The position numbers and the translations under genes are program-made. This document shows positions 1 through 13,991 of a DNA stretch of 64,000 nucleotides, piece by piece; within the stretch, counting starts at the first letter, position 1; every line of letters starts with the position of its first letter. Source of the stretch: Climacium dendroides (taxonomy: Eukaryota > Streptophyta > Bryopsida > Hypnales > Climaciaceae); contig CATNNA010000076.1 in assembly GCA_950106755.1 (NCBI GenBank), positions 38,501 to 102,500 of the forward strand, in the 5' to 3' direction. The notes beneath the pieces are model-generated. The model did no database searches. It saw only the letters and a program-made list of their open reading frames with translations, and had not been told where the DNA came from.

Positions 1-1884
1 TCTGTACTTTAGTGTCCAACAAAATGTAACCTCATAAAATTCACGTAAAAAAAAAATGGGAAACATGTTGTGCAAGTTGCAATTATTCATAAAGTCACCA
101 ATTCCAAAAAAATGCAATTGGTGGTCACTTTGAATGACCTCGTACATGAAAGTAAAAATTGGGGCATGAACCTAGCCCTGTACTTTAGTGTCCAACAAAA
201 TGTTACCTCATCAAATTCACGTAAAAAAAAAATGGGAAACATGTTGTGCAAGTTGCAATTATTCATAAAGTCACCAATTCCAAAAAAATGCAATTGGTGG
301 TCACTTTGAATGACCTCGAACGTGAAAGTAAAAATTAGGGCATGAACCTAGTTCTGTACTTTAGTGTCCAACAAAATGTTACCTCATCAAATTCACGTAA
401 AAAAAAAATGGGAAACATGTTGTGCAAGTTGCAATTATTCATAAAGTCACCAATTCCAAAAAAATGCAATTGGTGGTCACTTTGAATGACCTCGTACATG
501 AAAGTAAAAATTGGGGCATGAACCTAGCCCTGTACTTTAGTGTCCAACAAAATGTTACCTCATCAAATTCACGTAAAAAAAAAATGGGAAACATGTTGTG
601 CAAGTTGCAATTATTCATAAAGTCACCAATTCCAAAAAAATGCAATTGGTGGTCACTTTGAATGACCTGGAACGTGAAAGTAAAAATTAGGGCATGAACC
701 TAGTTCTGTACTTTAGTGTCCAACAAAATGTTACCTCATCAAATTCACGTAAAAAAAAATGGGAAACATGTTGTGCAAGTTGCAATTATTCATAAAGTCA
801 CCAATTCCAAAAAAATGCAATTGGTGGTCACTTTGAATGACCTCGTACATGAAAGTAAAAATTGGGGCATGAACCTAGCCCTGTATTTTAGTGTCCAACA
901 AAATGTTACCTCATCAAATTCACGTAAAAAAAAATGGGAAACATGTTGTGCAAGTTGCAATTATTCATAAAGTCACCAATTCCAAAAAAATGCAATTGGT
1001 GGTCACTTTGAATGACCTCGAACGTGCAAGTAAAAATTAGGGCATGAACCTAGTTCTGTACTTTAGTGTCCAACAAAATGTTACCTCATCAAATTCACGT
1101 AAAAAAAAATGGGAAACATGTTGTGCAAGTTGCAATTATTCATAAAGTCACCAATTCCAAAAAAATGCAATTGGTGGTCACTTTGAATGACCTCGAACGT
1201 GAAAGTAAAAATTAGGGCATGAACCTAGTTCTGTACTTTAGTGTCCAACAAAATGTTACCTCATCAAATTCACGTAAAAAAAAATGGGAAACATGTTGTG
1301 CAAGTTGCAATTATTCATAAAGTCACCAATTCCAAAAAAATGCAATTGGTGGTCACTTTGAATGACCTCGTACATGAAAGTAAAAATTGGGGCATGAACC
1401 TAGCCCTGTACTTTAGTGTCCAACAAAATGTTACCTCATCAAATTCACGTAAAAAAAAATGGGAAACATGTTGTGCAAGTTGCAATTATTCATAAAGTCA
1501 TGAACTCAAAAAAAATGCAATTGGTGGTCACTTTGAATGACCACGTACGTGAAAGTAAAAATTGGGGCATGAACCTAGCCCTGTACTTTAGTGTCCAACA
1601 AAATGTTACTTCATCAAATTCACGTAAAAAAAAATGGGAAACATGTTGTGCAAGTTGCAATTATTCATAAAGTCACCAATTCCAAAAAAATGCAATTGGT
1701 GGTCACTTTAAATGCCCTCGTACGTGAAAGTAAAAATTGGGGCATGAACCTAGCCCTGTACTTTAGTGTCCAACAAAATGTTACCTCATCAAATTCACGT
1801 AAAAAAAAATGGGAAACATGTTGTGCAAGTTGCAATTATTCATAAAGTCACCAATTCCAAAAAAATGCAATTGGTGGTCACTTT
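1..1884 (+). repeat. Segmental duplication, copy A of the 22.8-kb-apart pair
   Basis: This interval aligns without length change to 22810-24693 (offset 22809). Shared rare markers are CTGTATTTTA (T at 886), GTGCAAG (C at 1027) and the palindrome CACGTACGTG at 1542. The differences I find are a private G at 669 and a clustered three-base patch at 976, 977 and 983. Alignment breaks at 1885, where this copy has TAAATGCC and the other TCAATGCC. The left boundary lies outside the window. Confidence 0.82.
12..715 (+). repeat. Two tandem 352-bp dimers of 176-bp monomers
   Basis: Four successive monomers start at 12, 188, 364 and 540, all 176 bases long with ten A. They alternate: one with TCGTACATG, TTGGGGC and CCCTGTAC, then one with TCGAACGTG, TTAGGGC and TTCTGTAC. 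This makes a dimer repeated at 12-363 and 364-715. The copies differ at the first site (TAACCTCATA against TTACCTCATC) and at 669 (G for C). The same four-monomer pattern recurs at 22821-23524. Confidence 0.8.
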
Positions 1885-1940
1885 AAATGCCCTCGTACAT
1901 GAAAGTAAAAATTGGGGCATGAACCTAGCCCTGTACTTTA

Positions 1941-3169
1941 GTGTCCAACAAAATGTTACCTCATCAAATTCACGTAAAAAAAAATGGGAAACATGTTGTG
2001 CAAGTTGCAATTATTCATAAAGTCACCAATTCCAAAAAAATGCAATTGGTGGTCACTTTCAATGCCCTCGTACATGAAAGTAAAAATTGGGGCATGAACC
2101 TAGCCCTGTACTTTAGTGTCCAACAAAATGTTACCTCATCAAATTCACGTAAAAAAAAAATGGGAAACATGTTGTGCAAGTTGCAATTATTCATAAAGTC
2201 ACCAATTCCAAAAAAATGCAATTGGTGGTCACTTTCAATGCCCTCGTACATGAAAGTAAAAATTGGGGCATGAACCTAGTTCTGTACTTTAGTGTCCAAC
2301 AAAATGTTACTTCATCAAATTCACGTAAAAAAAAATGGGAAACATGTTGTGCAAGTTGCAATTATTCATAAAGTCATGAATTCAAAAAAAATGCAATTGG
2401 TGGTCACTTTGAATGACCTTGTACATGAAAGTAAAAATTGGGGCATGAACCTAGCCCGATACTTTAGTGTCTAACAAAATGTAACCTCATAAAATTCACG
2501 TAAAAAAAAAATGGGAAACATGTTGTGCAAGTTGCAATTATTCATAAAGTCACCAATTCCAAAAAAATGCAATTGGTGGTCACTTTGAATGACCTCGAAC
2601 GTGAAAGTAAAAATTAGGGCATGAACCTAGTTCTGTACTTTAGTGTCCAACAAAATGTTACCTCATCAAATTCACGTAAAAAAAAAATGGGAAACATGTT
2701 GTGCAAGTTGCAATTATTCATAAAGTCACCAATTCCAAAAAAATGCAATTGGTGGTCACTTTGAATGACCTCGAACGTGAAAGTAAAAATTAGGACATGA
2801 ACCTAGTTCTGTACTTTAGTGTCCAACAAAATGTTACCTCATCAAATTCACGTAAAAAAAAAATGGGAAACATGTTGTGCAAGTTGCAATTATTCATAAA
2901 GTCACCAATTCCAAAAAAATGCAATTGATGGTCACTTTGAATGACCTCGAACGTGAAAGTAAAAATTAGGACATGAACCTAGTTCTGTACTTTAGTGTCC
3001 AACAAAATGTTACCTCATCAAATTCACGTAAAAAAAAATGGGAAACATGTTGTGCAAGTTGCAATTATTCATAAAGTCACCAATTCCAAAAAAATGCAAT
3101 TGGTGGTCACTTTCAATGCCCTCGTACATGAAAGTAAAAATTGGGGCATGAACCTAGCCCTGTACTTTA
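1941..3169 (+). repeat. Seven-monomer block, copy 1 of 5 (1229 bp)
   Basis: Seven monomers with a distinctive subtype order and two rare tags: GTGTCTAAC (normally GTGTCCAAC) at 2471 and AATTGATGG (normally AATTGGTGG) at 2927. Both tags occur five times, always together and at the same spacing, which defines this block. The next copy follows immediately in tandem. Confidence 0.82.
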
Positions 3170-4398
3170 GTGTCCAACAAAATGTTACCTCATCAAATTC
3201 ACGTAAAAAAAAATGGGAAACATGTTGTGCAAGTTGCAATTATTCATAAAGTCACCAATTCCAAAAAAATGCAATTGGTGGTCACTTTCAATGCCCTCGT
3301 ACATGAAAGTAAAAATTGGGGCATGAACCTAGCCCTGTACTTTAGTGTCCAACAAAATGTTACCTCATCAAATTCACGTAAAAAAAAAATGGGAAACATG
3401 TTGTGCAAGTTGCAATTATTCATAAAGTCACCAATTCCAAAAAAATGCAATTGGTGGTCACTTTCAATGCCCTCGTACATGAAAGTAAAAATTGGGGCAT
3501 GAACCTAGTTCTGTACTTTAGTGTCCAACAAAATGTTACTTCATCAAATTCACGTAAAAAAAAATGGGAAACATGTTGTGCAAGTTGCAATTATTCATAA
3601 AGTCATGAATTCAAAAAAAATGCAATTGGTGGTCACTTTGAATGACCTTGTACATGAAAGTAAAAATTGGGGCATGAACCTAGCCCGATACTTTAGTGTC
3701 TAACAAAATGTAACCTCATAAAATTCACGTAAAAAAAAAATGGGAAACATGTTGTGCAAGTTGCAATTATTCATAAAGTCACCAATTCCAAAAAAATGCA
3801 ATTGGTGGTCACTTTGAATGACCTCGAACGTGAAAGTAAAAATTAGGGCATGAACCTAGTTCTGTACTTTAGTGTCCAACAAAATGTTACCTCATCAAAT
3901 TCACGTAAAAAAAAAATGGGAAACATGTTGTGCAAGTTGCAATTATTCATAAAGTCACCAATTCCAAAAAAATGCAATTGGTGGTCACTTTGAATGACCT
4001 CGAACGTGAAAGTAAAAATTAGGACATGAACCTAGTTCTGTACTTTAGTGTCCAACAAAATGTTACCTCATCAAATTCACGTAAAAAAAAAATGGGAAAC
4101 ATGTTGTGCAAGTTGCAATTATTCATAAAGTCACCAATTCCAAAAAAATGCAATTGATGGTCACTTTGAATGACCTCGAACGTGAAAGTAAAAATTAGGA
4201 CATGAACCTAGTTCTGTACTTTAGTGTCCAACAAAATGTTACCTCATCAAATTCACGTAAAAAAAAATGGGAAACATGTTGTGCAAGTTGCAATTATTCA
4301 TAAAGTCACCAATTCCAAAAAAATGCAATTGGTGGTCACTTTCAATGCCCTCGTACATGAAAGTAAAAATTGGGGCATGAACCTAGCCCTGTACTTTA
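3170..4398 (+). repeat. Seven-monomer block, copy 2 of 5
   Basis: Direct tandem copy of the preceding block at offset 1229, with its tags at 3700 and 4156. It is also the left end of a longer ~5-kb block that is copied downstream. Confidence 0.82.
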
Positions 4399-7300
4399 GT
4401 GTCCAACAAAATGTTACCTCATCAAATTCACGTAAAAAAAAATGGGAAACATGTTGTGCAAGTTGCAATTATTCATAAAGTCACCAATTCCAAAAAAATG
4501 CAATTGGTGGTCACTTTCAATGCCCTCGTACATGAAAGTAAAAATTGGGGCATGAACCTAGCCCTGTACTTTAGTGTCCAACAAAATGTTACCTCATCAA
4601 ATTCACGTAAAAAAAAATGGGAAACATGTTGTGCAAGTTGCAATTATTCATAAAGTCACCAATTCCAAAAAAATGCAATTGGTGGTCACTTTCAATGCCC
4701 TCGTACATGAAAGTAAAAATTGGGGCATGAACCTAGCCCTGTACTTTAGTGTCCAACAAAATGTAACCTCATAAAATTCACGTAAAAAAAAAATGGGAAA
4801 CATGTTGTGCAAGTTGCAATTATTCATAAAGTCACCAATTCCAAAAAAATGCAATTGGTGGTCACTTTGAATGACCTCGAACGTGAAAGTAAAAATTGGG
4901 GCATGAACCTAGTTCTGTACTTTAGTGTCCAACAAAATGTTACCTCATCAAATTCACGTAAAAAAAAAATGGGAAACATGTTGTGCAAGTTGCAATTATT
5001 CATAAAGTCACCAATTCCAAAAAAATGCAATTGGTGGTCACTTTGAATGACCTCGAACGTGAAAGTAAAAATTAGGACATGAACCTAGTTCTGTACTTTA
5101 GTGTCCAACAAAATGTTACCTCATCAAATTCACGTAAAAAAAAAATGGGAAACATGTTGTGCAAGTTGCAATTATTCATAAAGTCACCAATTCCAAAAAA
5201 ATGCAATTGGTGGTCACTTTGAATGACCTCGAACGTGAAAGTAAAAATTAGGACATGAACCTAGTTCTGTACTTTAGTGTCCAACAAAATGTTACCTCAT
5301 CAAATTCACGTAAAAAAAAATGGGAAACATGTTGTGCAAGTTGCAATTATTCATAAAGTCACCAATTCCAAAAAAATGCAATTGGTGGTCACTTTCAATG
5401 CCCTCGTACATGAAAGTAAAAATTGGGGCATGAACCTAGTTCTGTACTTTAGTGTCCAACAAAATGTTACCTCATCAAATTCACGTAAAAAAAAAATGGG
5501 AAACATGTTGTGCAAGTTGCAATTATTCATAAAGTCATGAACTCAAAAAAAATGCAATTGGTGGTCACTTTGAATGACCTCGTACGTGAAAGTAAAAATT
5601 GGGGCATGAACCTAGCCCTGTACGTTAGTGTCCAACAAAATGTTACTTCATCAAATTCACGTAAAAAAAAATGGGAAACATGTTGTGCAAGTTGCAATTA
5701 TTCATAAAGTCATGAATTCAAAAAAAATGCAATTGGTGGTCACTTTGAATGACCTTGTACATGAAAGTAAAAATTGGGGCATGAACCTAGTTCTGTACTT
5801 TAGTGTCCAACAAAATGTTACTTCATCAAATTCACGTAAAAAAAAATGGGAAACATGTTGTGCAAGTTGCAATTATTCATAAAGTCACCAATTCCAAAAA
5901 AATGCAATTGGTGGTCACTTTCAATGCCCTCGTACATGAAAGTAAAAATTGGGGCATGAACCTAGTTCTGTACTTTAGTGTCCAACAAAATGTTACTTCA
6001 TCAAATTCACGTAAAAAAAAATGGGAAACATGTTGTGCAAGTTGCAATTATTCATAAAGTCATGAATTCAAAAAAAATGCAATTGGTGGTCACTTTGAAT
6101 GACCTTGTACATGAAAGTAAAAATTGGGGCATGAACCTAGCCCGATACTTTAGTGTCCAACAAAATGTAACCTCATAAAATTCACGTAAAAAAAAAATGG
6201 GAAACATGTTGTGCAAGTTGCAATTATTCATAAAGTCACCAATTCCAAAAAAATGCAATTGGTGGTCACTTTGAATGACCTCGAACGTGAAAGTAAAAAT
6301 TAGGACATGAACCTAGTTCTGTACTTTAGTGTCCAACAAAATGTTACCTCATCAAATTCACGTAAAAAAAAATGGGAAACATGTTGTGCAAGTTGCAATT
6401 ATTCATAAAGTCACCAATTCCAAAAAAATGCAATTGGTGGTCACTTTAAATGCCCTCGTACATGAAAGTAAAAATTGGGGCATGAACCTAGTTCTGTACT
6501 TTAGTGTCCAACAAAATGTTACCTCATCAAATTCACGTAAAAAAAAAATGGGAAACATGTTGTGCAAGTTGCAATTATTCATAAAGTCACCAATTCGAAA
6601 AAAATGCAATTGGTGGTCACTTTCAATGACCACGTACTTGAAAGTAAAAATTGGGGCATGAACCTAGCCCTGTACTTTAGTGTCCAACAAAATGTTACCT
6701 CATCAAATTCACGTAAAAAAAAATGGGAAACATGTTGTGCAAGTTGCAATTATTCATAAAGTCATGAACTCAAAAAAAATGCAATTGGTGGTCACTTTGA
6801 ATGACCTCGTACGTGAAAGTAAAAATTGGGGCATGAACCTAGCCCTGTACTTTAGTGTCCAACAAAATGTTACCTCATCAAATTCACGTAAAAAAAAATG
6901 GGAAACATGTTGTGCAAGTTGCAATTATTCATAAAGTCACCAATTCCAAAAAAATGCAATTGGTGGTCACTTTCAATGCCCTCGTACATGAAAGTAAAAA
7001 TTGGGGCATGAACCTAGTTCTGTACTTTAGTGTCCAACAAAATGTTACTTCATCAAATTCACGTAAAAAAAAATGGGAAACATGTTGTGCAAGTTGCAAT
7101 TATTCATAAAGTCATGAATTCAAAAAAAATGCAATTGGTGGTCACTTTGAATGACCTTGTACATGAAAGTAAAAATTGGGGCATGAACCTAGCCCGATAC
7201 TTTAGTGTCCAACAAAATGTTACCTCATCAAATTCACGTAAAAAAAAAATGGGAAACATGTTGTGCAAGTTGCAATTATTCATAAAGTCACCAATTCCAA

Positions 7301-8202
7301 AAAAATGCAATTGGTGGTCACTTTGAATGACCTCGAACGTGAAAGTAAAAATTGGGGCATGAACCTAGTTCTGTACTTTAGTGTCCAACAAAATGTTACC
7401 TCATCAAATTCACGTAAAAAAAAAATGGGAAACATGTTGTGCAAGTTGCAATTATTCATAAAGTCACCAATTCCAAAAAAATGCAATTGGTGGTCACTTT
7501 AAATGCCCTCGTACATGAAAGTAAAAATTGGGGCATGAACCTAGCCCTGTACTTTAGTGTCCAACAAAATGTTACCTCATCAAATTCACGTAAAAAAAAA
7601 TGGGAAACATGTTGTGCAAGTTGCAATTATTCATAAAGTCACCAATTCCAAAAAAATGCAATTGGTGGTCACTTTCAATGCCCTCGTACATGAAAGTAAA
7701 AATTGGGGCATGAACCTAGTTCTGTACTTTAGTGTCCAACAAAATGTTACTTCATCAAATTCACGTAAAAAAAAATGGGAAACATGTTGTGCAAGTTGCA
7801 ATTATTCATAAAGTCATGAATTCAAAAAAAATGCAATTGGTGGTCACTTTGAATGACCTTGTACATGAAAGTAAAAATTGGGGCATGAACCTAGCCCGAT
7901 ACTTTAGTGTCCAACAAAATGTAACCTCATAAAATTCACGTAAAAAAAAAATGGGAAACATGTTGTGCAAGTTGCAATTATTCATAAAGTCACCAATTCC
8001 AAAAAAATGCAATTGGTGGTCACTTTGAATGACCTCGAACGTGAAAGTAAAAATTAGGACATGAACCTAGTTCTGTACTTTAGTGTCCAACAAAATGTTA
8101 CCTCATCAAATTCACGTAAAAAAAAAATGGGAAACATGTTGTGCAAGTTGCAATTATTCATAAAGTCACCAATTCCAAAAAAATGCAATTGGTGGTCACT
8201 TT
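3170..8202 (+). repeat. Long block of ~5.03 kb, copy 1
   Basis: Aligns to 8959-13991 at a constant offset of 5789 bases (33 monomers). Shared tags include TACGTTAGTG (G at 5624), CAATTCGAAA (G at 6597), the two seven-mer tags and every 9/10-A state I compared. Alignment ends at 8203, where this copy has TGAATGACC and the other TAAATGCC. Confidence 0.82.
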
Positions 8203-8958
8203 GAATGACCTCGTACATGAAAGTAAAAATTGGGGCATGAACCTAGCCCTGTACTTTAGTGTCCAACAAAATGTTACCTCATCAAATTCACGTAAAAAAA
8301 AATGGGAAACATGTTGTGCAAGTTGCAATTATTCATAAAGTCATGAACTCAAAAAAAATGCAATTGGTGGTCACTTTGAATGACCACGTACGTGAAAGTA
8401 AAAATTGGGGCATGAACCTAGCCCTGTACTTTAGTGTCCAACAAAATGTTACTTCATCAAATTCACGTAAAAAAAAATGGGAAACATGTTGTGCAAGTTG
8501 CAATTATTCATAAAGTCACCAATTCCAAAAAAATGCAATTGGTGGTCACTTTAAATGCCCTCGTACGTGAAAGTAAAAATTGGGGCATGAACCTAGCCCT
8601 GTACTTTAGTGTCCAACAAAATGTTACCTCATCAAATTCACGTAAAAAAAAATGGGAAACATGTTGTGCAAGTTGCAATTATTCATAAAGTCACCAATTC
8701 CAAAAAAATGCAATTGGTGGTCACTTTAAATGCCCTCGTACATGAAAGTAAAAATTGGGGCATGAACCTAGCCCTGTACTTTAGTGTCCAACAAAATGTT
8801 ACCTCATCAAATTCACGTAAAAAAAAATGGGAAACATGTTGTGCAAGTTGCAATTATTCATAAAGTCACCAATTCCAAAAAAATGCAATTGGTGGTCACT
8901 TTAAATGCCCTCGTACATGAAAGTAAAAATTGGGGCATGAACCTAGCCCTGTACTTTA

Positions 8959-10187
8959 GTGTCCAACAAAATGTTACCTCATCAAATTCACGTAAAAAAA
9001 AATGGGAAACATGTTGTGCAAGTTGCAATTATTCATAAAGTCACCAATTCCAAAAAAATGCAATTGGTGGTCACTTTCAATGCCCTCGTACATGAAAGTA
9101 AAAATTGGGGCATGAACCTAGCCCTGTACTTTAGTGTCCAACAAAATGTTACCTCATCAAATTCACGTAAAAAAAAAATGGGAAACATGTTGTGCAAGTT
9201 GCAATTATTCATAAAGTCACCAATTCCAAAAAAATGCAATTGGTGGTCACTTTCAATGCCCTCGTACATGAAAGTAAAAATTGGGGCATGAACCTAGTTC
9301 TGTACTTTAGTGTCCAACAAAATGTTACTTCATCAAATTCACGTAAAAAAAAATGGGAAACATGTTGTGCAAGTTGCAATTATTCATAAAGTCATGAATT
9401 CAAAAAAAATGCAATTGGTGGTCACTTTGAATGACCTTGTACATGAAAGTAAAAATTGGGGCATGAACCTAGCCCGATACTTTAGTGTCTAACAAAATGT
9501 AACCTCATAAAATTCACGTAAAAAAAAAATGGGAAACATGTTGTGCAAGTTGCAATTATTCATAAAGTCACCAATTCCAAAAAAATGCAATTGGTGGTCA
9601 CTTTGAATGACCTCGAACGTGAAAGTAAAAATTAGGGCATGAACCTAGTTCTGTACTTTAGTGTCCAACAAAATGTTACCTCATCAAATTCACGTAAAAT
9701 AAAAATGGGAAACATGTTGTGCAAGTTGCAATTATTCATAAAGTCACCAATTCCAAAAAAATGCAATTGGTGGTCACTTTGAATGACCTCGAACGTGAAA
9801 GTAAAAATTAGGACATGAACCTAGTTCTGTACTTTAGTGTCCAACAAAATGTTACCTCATCAAATTCACGTAAAAAAAAAATGGGAAACATGTTGTGCAA
9901 GTTGCAATTATTCATAAAGTCACCAATTCCAAAAAAATGCAATTGATGGTCACTTTGAATGACCTCGAACGTGAAAGTAAAAATTAGGACATGAACCTAG
10001 TTCTGTACTTTAGTGTCCAACAAAATGTTACCTCATCAAATTCACGTAAAAAAAAATGGGAAACATGTTGTGCAAGTTGCAATTATTCATAAAGTCACCA
10101 ATTCCAAAAAAATGCAATTGGTGGTCACTTTCAATGCCCTCGTACATGAAAGTAAAAATTGGGGCATGAACCTAGCCCTGTACTTTA
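8959..10187 (+). repeat. Seven-monomer block, copy 3 of 5
   Basis: Tags at 9489 and 9945, offset 7018 from copy 1. It has a private A-to-T change at 9700 that interrupts the long A-run. Copies 1, 2, 4 and 5 lack it, so it arose after the copying or was not passed on. Confidence 0.8.
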
Positions 10188-13100
10188 GTGTCCAACAAAA
10201 TGTTACCTCATCAAATTCACGTAAAAAAAAATGGGAAACATGTTGTGCAAGTTGCAATTATTCATAAAGTCACCAATTCCAAAAAAATGCAATTGGTGGT
10301 CACTTTCAATGCCCTCGTACATGAAAGTAAAAATTGGGGCATGAACCTAGCCCTGTACTTTAGTGTCCAACAAAATGTTACCTCATCAAATTCACGTAAA
10401 AAAAAATGGGAAACATGTTGTGCAAGTTGCAATTATTCATAAAGTCACCAATTCCAAAAAAATGCAATTGGTGGTCACTTTCAATGCCCTCGTACATGAA
10501 AGTAAAAATTGGGGCATGAACCTAGCCCTGTACTTTAGTGTCCAACAAAATGTAACCTCATAAAATTCACGTAAAAAAAAAATGGGAAACATGTTGTGCA
10601 AGTTGCAATTATTCATAAAGTCACCAATTCCAAAAAAATGCAATTGGTGGTCACTTTGAATGACCTCGAACGTGAAAGTAAAAATTGGGGCATGAACCTA
10701 GTTCTGTACTTTAGTGTCCAACAAAATGTTACCTCATCAAATTCACGTAAAAAAAAAATGGGAAACATGTTGTGCAAGTTGCAATTATTCATAAAGTCAC
10801 CAATTCCAAAAAAATGCAATTGGTGGTCACTTTGAATGACCTCGAACGTGAAAGTAAAAATTAGGACATGAACCTAGTTCTGTACTTTAGTGTCCAACAA
10901 AATGTTACCTCATCAAATTCACGTAAAAAAAAAATGGGAAACATGTTGTGCAAGTTGCAATTATTCATAAAGTCACCAATTCCAAAAAAATGCAATTGGT
11001 GGTCACTTTGAATGACCTCGAACGTGAAAGTAAAAATTAGGACATGAACCTAGTTCTGTACTTTAGTGTCCAACAAAATGTTACCTCATCAAATTCACGT
11101 AAAAAAAAATGGGAAACATGTTGTGCAAGTTGCAATTATTCATAAAGTCACCAATTCCAAAAAAATGCAATTGGTGGTCACTTTCAATGCCCTCGTACAT
11201 GAAAGTAAAAATTGGGGCATGAACCTAGTTCTGTACTTTAGTGTCCAACAAAATGTTACCTCATCAAATTCACGTAAAAAAAAAATGGGAAACATGTTGT
11301 GCAAGTTGCAATTATTCATAAAGTCATGAACTCAAAAAAAATGCAATTGGTGGTCACTTTGAATGACCTCGTACGTGAAAGTAAAAATTGGGGCATGAAC
11401 CTAGCCCTGTACGTTAGTGTCCAACAAAATGTTACTTCATCAAATTCACGTAAAAAAAAATGGGAAACATGTTGTGCAAGTTGCAATTATTCATAAAGTC
11501 ATGAATTCAAAAAAAATGCAATTGGTGGTCACTTTGAATGACCTTGTACATGAAAGTAAAAATTGGGGCATGAACCTAGTTCTGTACTTTAGTGTCCAAC
11601 AAAATGTTACTTCATCAAATTCACGTAAAAAAAAATGGGAAACATGTTGTGCAAGTTGCAATTATTCATAAAGTCACCAATTCCAAAAAAATGCAATTGG
11701 TGGTCACTTTCAATGCCCTCGTACATGAAAGTAAAAATTGGGGCATGAACCTAGTTCTGTACTTTAGTGTCCAACAAAATGTTACTTCATCAAATTCACG
11801 TAAAAAAAAATGGGAAACATGTTGTGCAAGTTGCAATTATTCATAAAGTCATGAATTCAAAAAAAATGCAATTGGTGGTCACTTTGAATGACCTTGTACA
11901 TGAAAGTAAAAATTGGGGCATGAACCTAGCCCGATACTTTAGTGTCCAACAAAATGTAACCTCATAAAATTCACGTAAAAAAAAAATGGGAAACATGTTG
12001 TGCAAGTTGCAATTATTCATAAAGTCACCAATTCCAAAAAAATGCAATTGGTGGTCACTTTGAATGACCTCGAACGTGAAAGTAAAAATTAGGACATGAA
12101 CCTAGTTCTGTACTTTAGTGTCCAACAAAATGTTACCTCATCAAATTCACGTAAAAAAAAATGGGAAACATGTTGTGCAAGTTGCAATTATTCATAAAGT
12201 CACCAATTCCAAAAAAATGCAATTGGTGGTCACTTTAAATGCCCTCGTACATGAAAGTAAAAATTGGGGCATGAACCTAGTTCTGTACTTTAGTGTCCAA
12301 CAAAATGTTACCTCATCAAATTCACGTAAAAAAAAAATGGGAAACATGTTGTGCAAGTTGCAATTATTCATAAAGTCACCAATTCGAAAAAAATGCAATT
12401 GGTGGTCACTTTCAATGACCACGTACTTGAAAGTAAAAATTGGGGCATGAACCTAGCCCTGTACTTTAGTGTCCAACAAAATGTTACCTCATCAAATTCA
12501 CGTAAAAAAAAATGGGAAACATGTTGTGCAAGTTGCAATTATTCATAAAGTCATGAACTCAAAAAAAATGCAATTGGTGGTCACTTTGAATGACCTCGTA
12601 CGTGAAAGTAAAAATTGGGGCATGAACCTAGCCCTGTACTTTAGTGTCCAACAAAATGTTACCTCATCAAATTCACGTAAAAAAAAATGGGAAACATGTT
12701 GTGCAAGTTGCAATTATTCATAAAGTCACCAATTCCAAAAAAATGCAATTGGTGGTCACTTTCAATGCCCTCGTACATGAAAGTAAAAATTGGGGCATGA
12801 ACCTAGTTCTGTACTTTAGTGTCCAACAAAATGTTACTTCATCAAATTCACGTAAAAAAAAATGGGAAACATGTTGTGCAAGTTGCAATTATTCATAAAG
12901 TCATGAATTCAAAAAAAATGCAATTGGTGGTCACTTTGAATGACCTTGTACATGAAAGTAAAAATTGGGGCATGAACCTAGCCCGATACTTTAGTGTCCA
13001 ACAAAATGTTACCTCATCAAATTCACGTAAAAAAAAAATGGGAAACATGTTGTGCAAGTTGCAATTATTCATAAAGTCACCAATTCCAAAAAAATGCAAT

Positions 13101-13991
13101 TGGTGGTCACTTTGAATGACCTCGAACGTGAAAGTAAAAATTGGGGCATGAACCTAGTTCTGTACTTTAGTGTCCAACAAAATGTTACCTCATCAAATTC
13201 ACGTAAAAAAAAAATGGGAAACATGTTGTGCAAGTTGCAATTATTCATAAAGTCACCAATTCCAAAAAAATGCAATTGGTGGTCACTTTAAATGCCCTCG
13301 TACATGAAAGTAAAAATTGGGGCATGAACCTAGCCCTGTACTTTAGTGTCCAACAAAATGTTACCTCATCAAATTCACGTAAAAAAAAATGGGAAACATG
13401 TTGTGCAAGTTGCAATTATTCATAAAGTCACCAATTCCAAAAAAATGCAATTGGTGGTCACTTTAAATGCCCTCGTACATGAAAGTAAAAATTGGGGCAT
13501 GAACCTAGTTCTGTACTTTAGTGTCCAACAAAATGTTACTTCATCAAATTCACGTAAAAAAAAATGGGAAACATGTTGTGCAAGTTGCAATTATTCATAA
13601 AGTCATGAATTCAAAAAAAATGCAATTGGTGGTCACTTTGAATGACCTTGTACATGAAAGTAAAAATTGGGGCATGAACCTAGCCCGATACTTTAGTGTC
13701 CAACAAAATGTAACCTCATAAAATTCACGTAAAAAAAAAATGGGAAACATGTTGTGCAAGTTGCAATTATTCATAAAGTCACCAATTCCAAAAAAATGCA
13801 ATTGGTGGTCACTTTGAATGACCTCGAACGTGAAAGTAAAAATTAGGACATGAACCTAGTTCTGTACTTTAGTGTCCAACAAAATGTTACCTCATCAAAT
13901 TCACGTAAAAAAAAAATGGGAAACATGTTGTGCAAGTTGCAATTATTCATAAAGTCACCAATTCCAAAAAAATGCAATTGGTGGTCACTTT
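8959..13991 (+). repeat. Long block of ~5.03 kb, copy 2
   Basis: Offset 5789 from copy 1, with tags at 11413 and 12386. The only differences I found are the private T at 9700 and a TAAATGCC allele at 13465 where copy 1 and copy 3 have TCAATGCC. Few differences over 5 kb imply a recent copying event, unless the assembly duplicated the segment. Confidence 0.8.

Noticed and set aside
35..48. ACGT core in TTCACGTAAA of every monomer as a promoter element
   Set aside because: A single short core in AT-rich repeats is expected by chance; no TATA box, start site or downstream gene supports it.
2015..2251. Minus-strand frames of 68-78 codons
   Set aside because: Same monomer read in reverse; they appear and vanish with the nine- or ten-A state and the TGAATTC allele, with no sign of selection on protein.
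1941..2273. Open reading frames of 79-110 codons repeated throughout on the + strand, such as this 110-codon frame
   Set aside because: They are one satellite read in rotating frames, many opening at the GTG of GTGTCC. Neither 175 nor 176 is a multiple of three, subtype changes add or remove stops freely (TTAGGG brings TAG), and no promoter, ribosome site or domain is evident.
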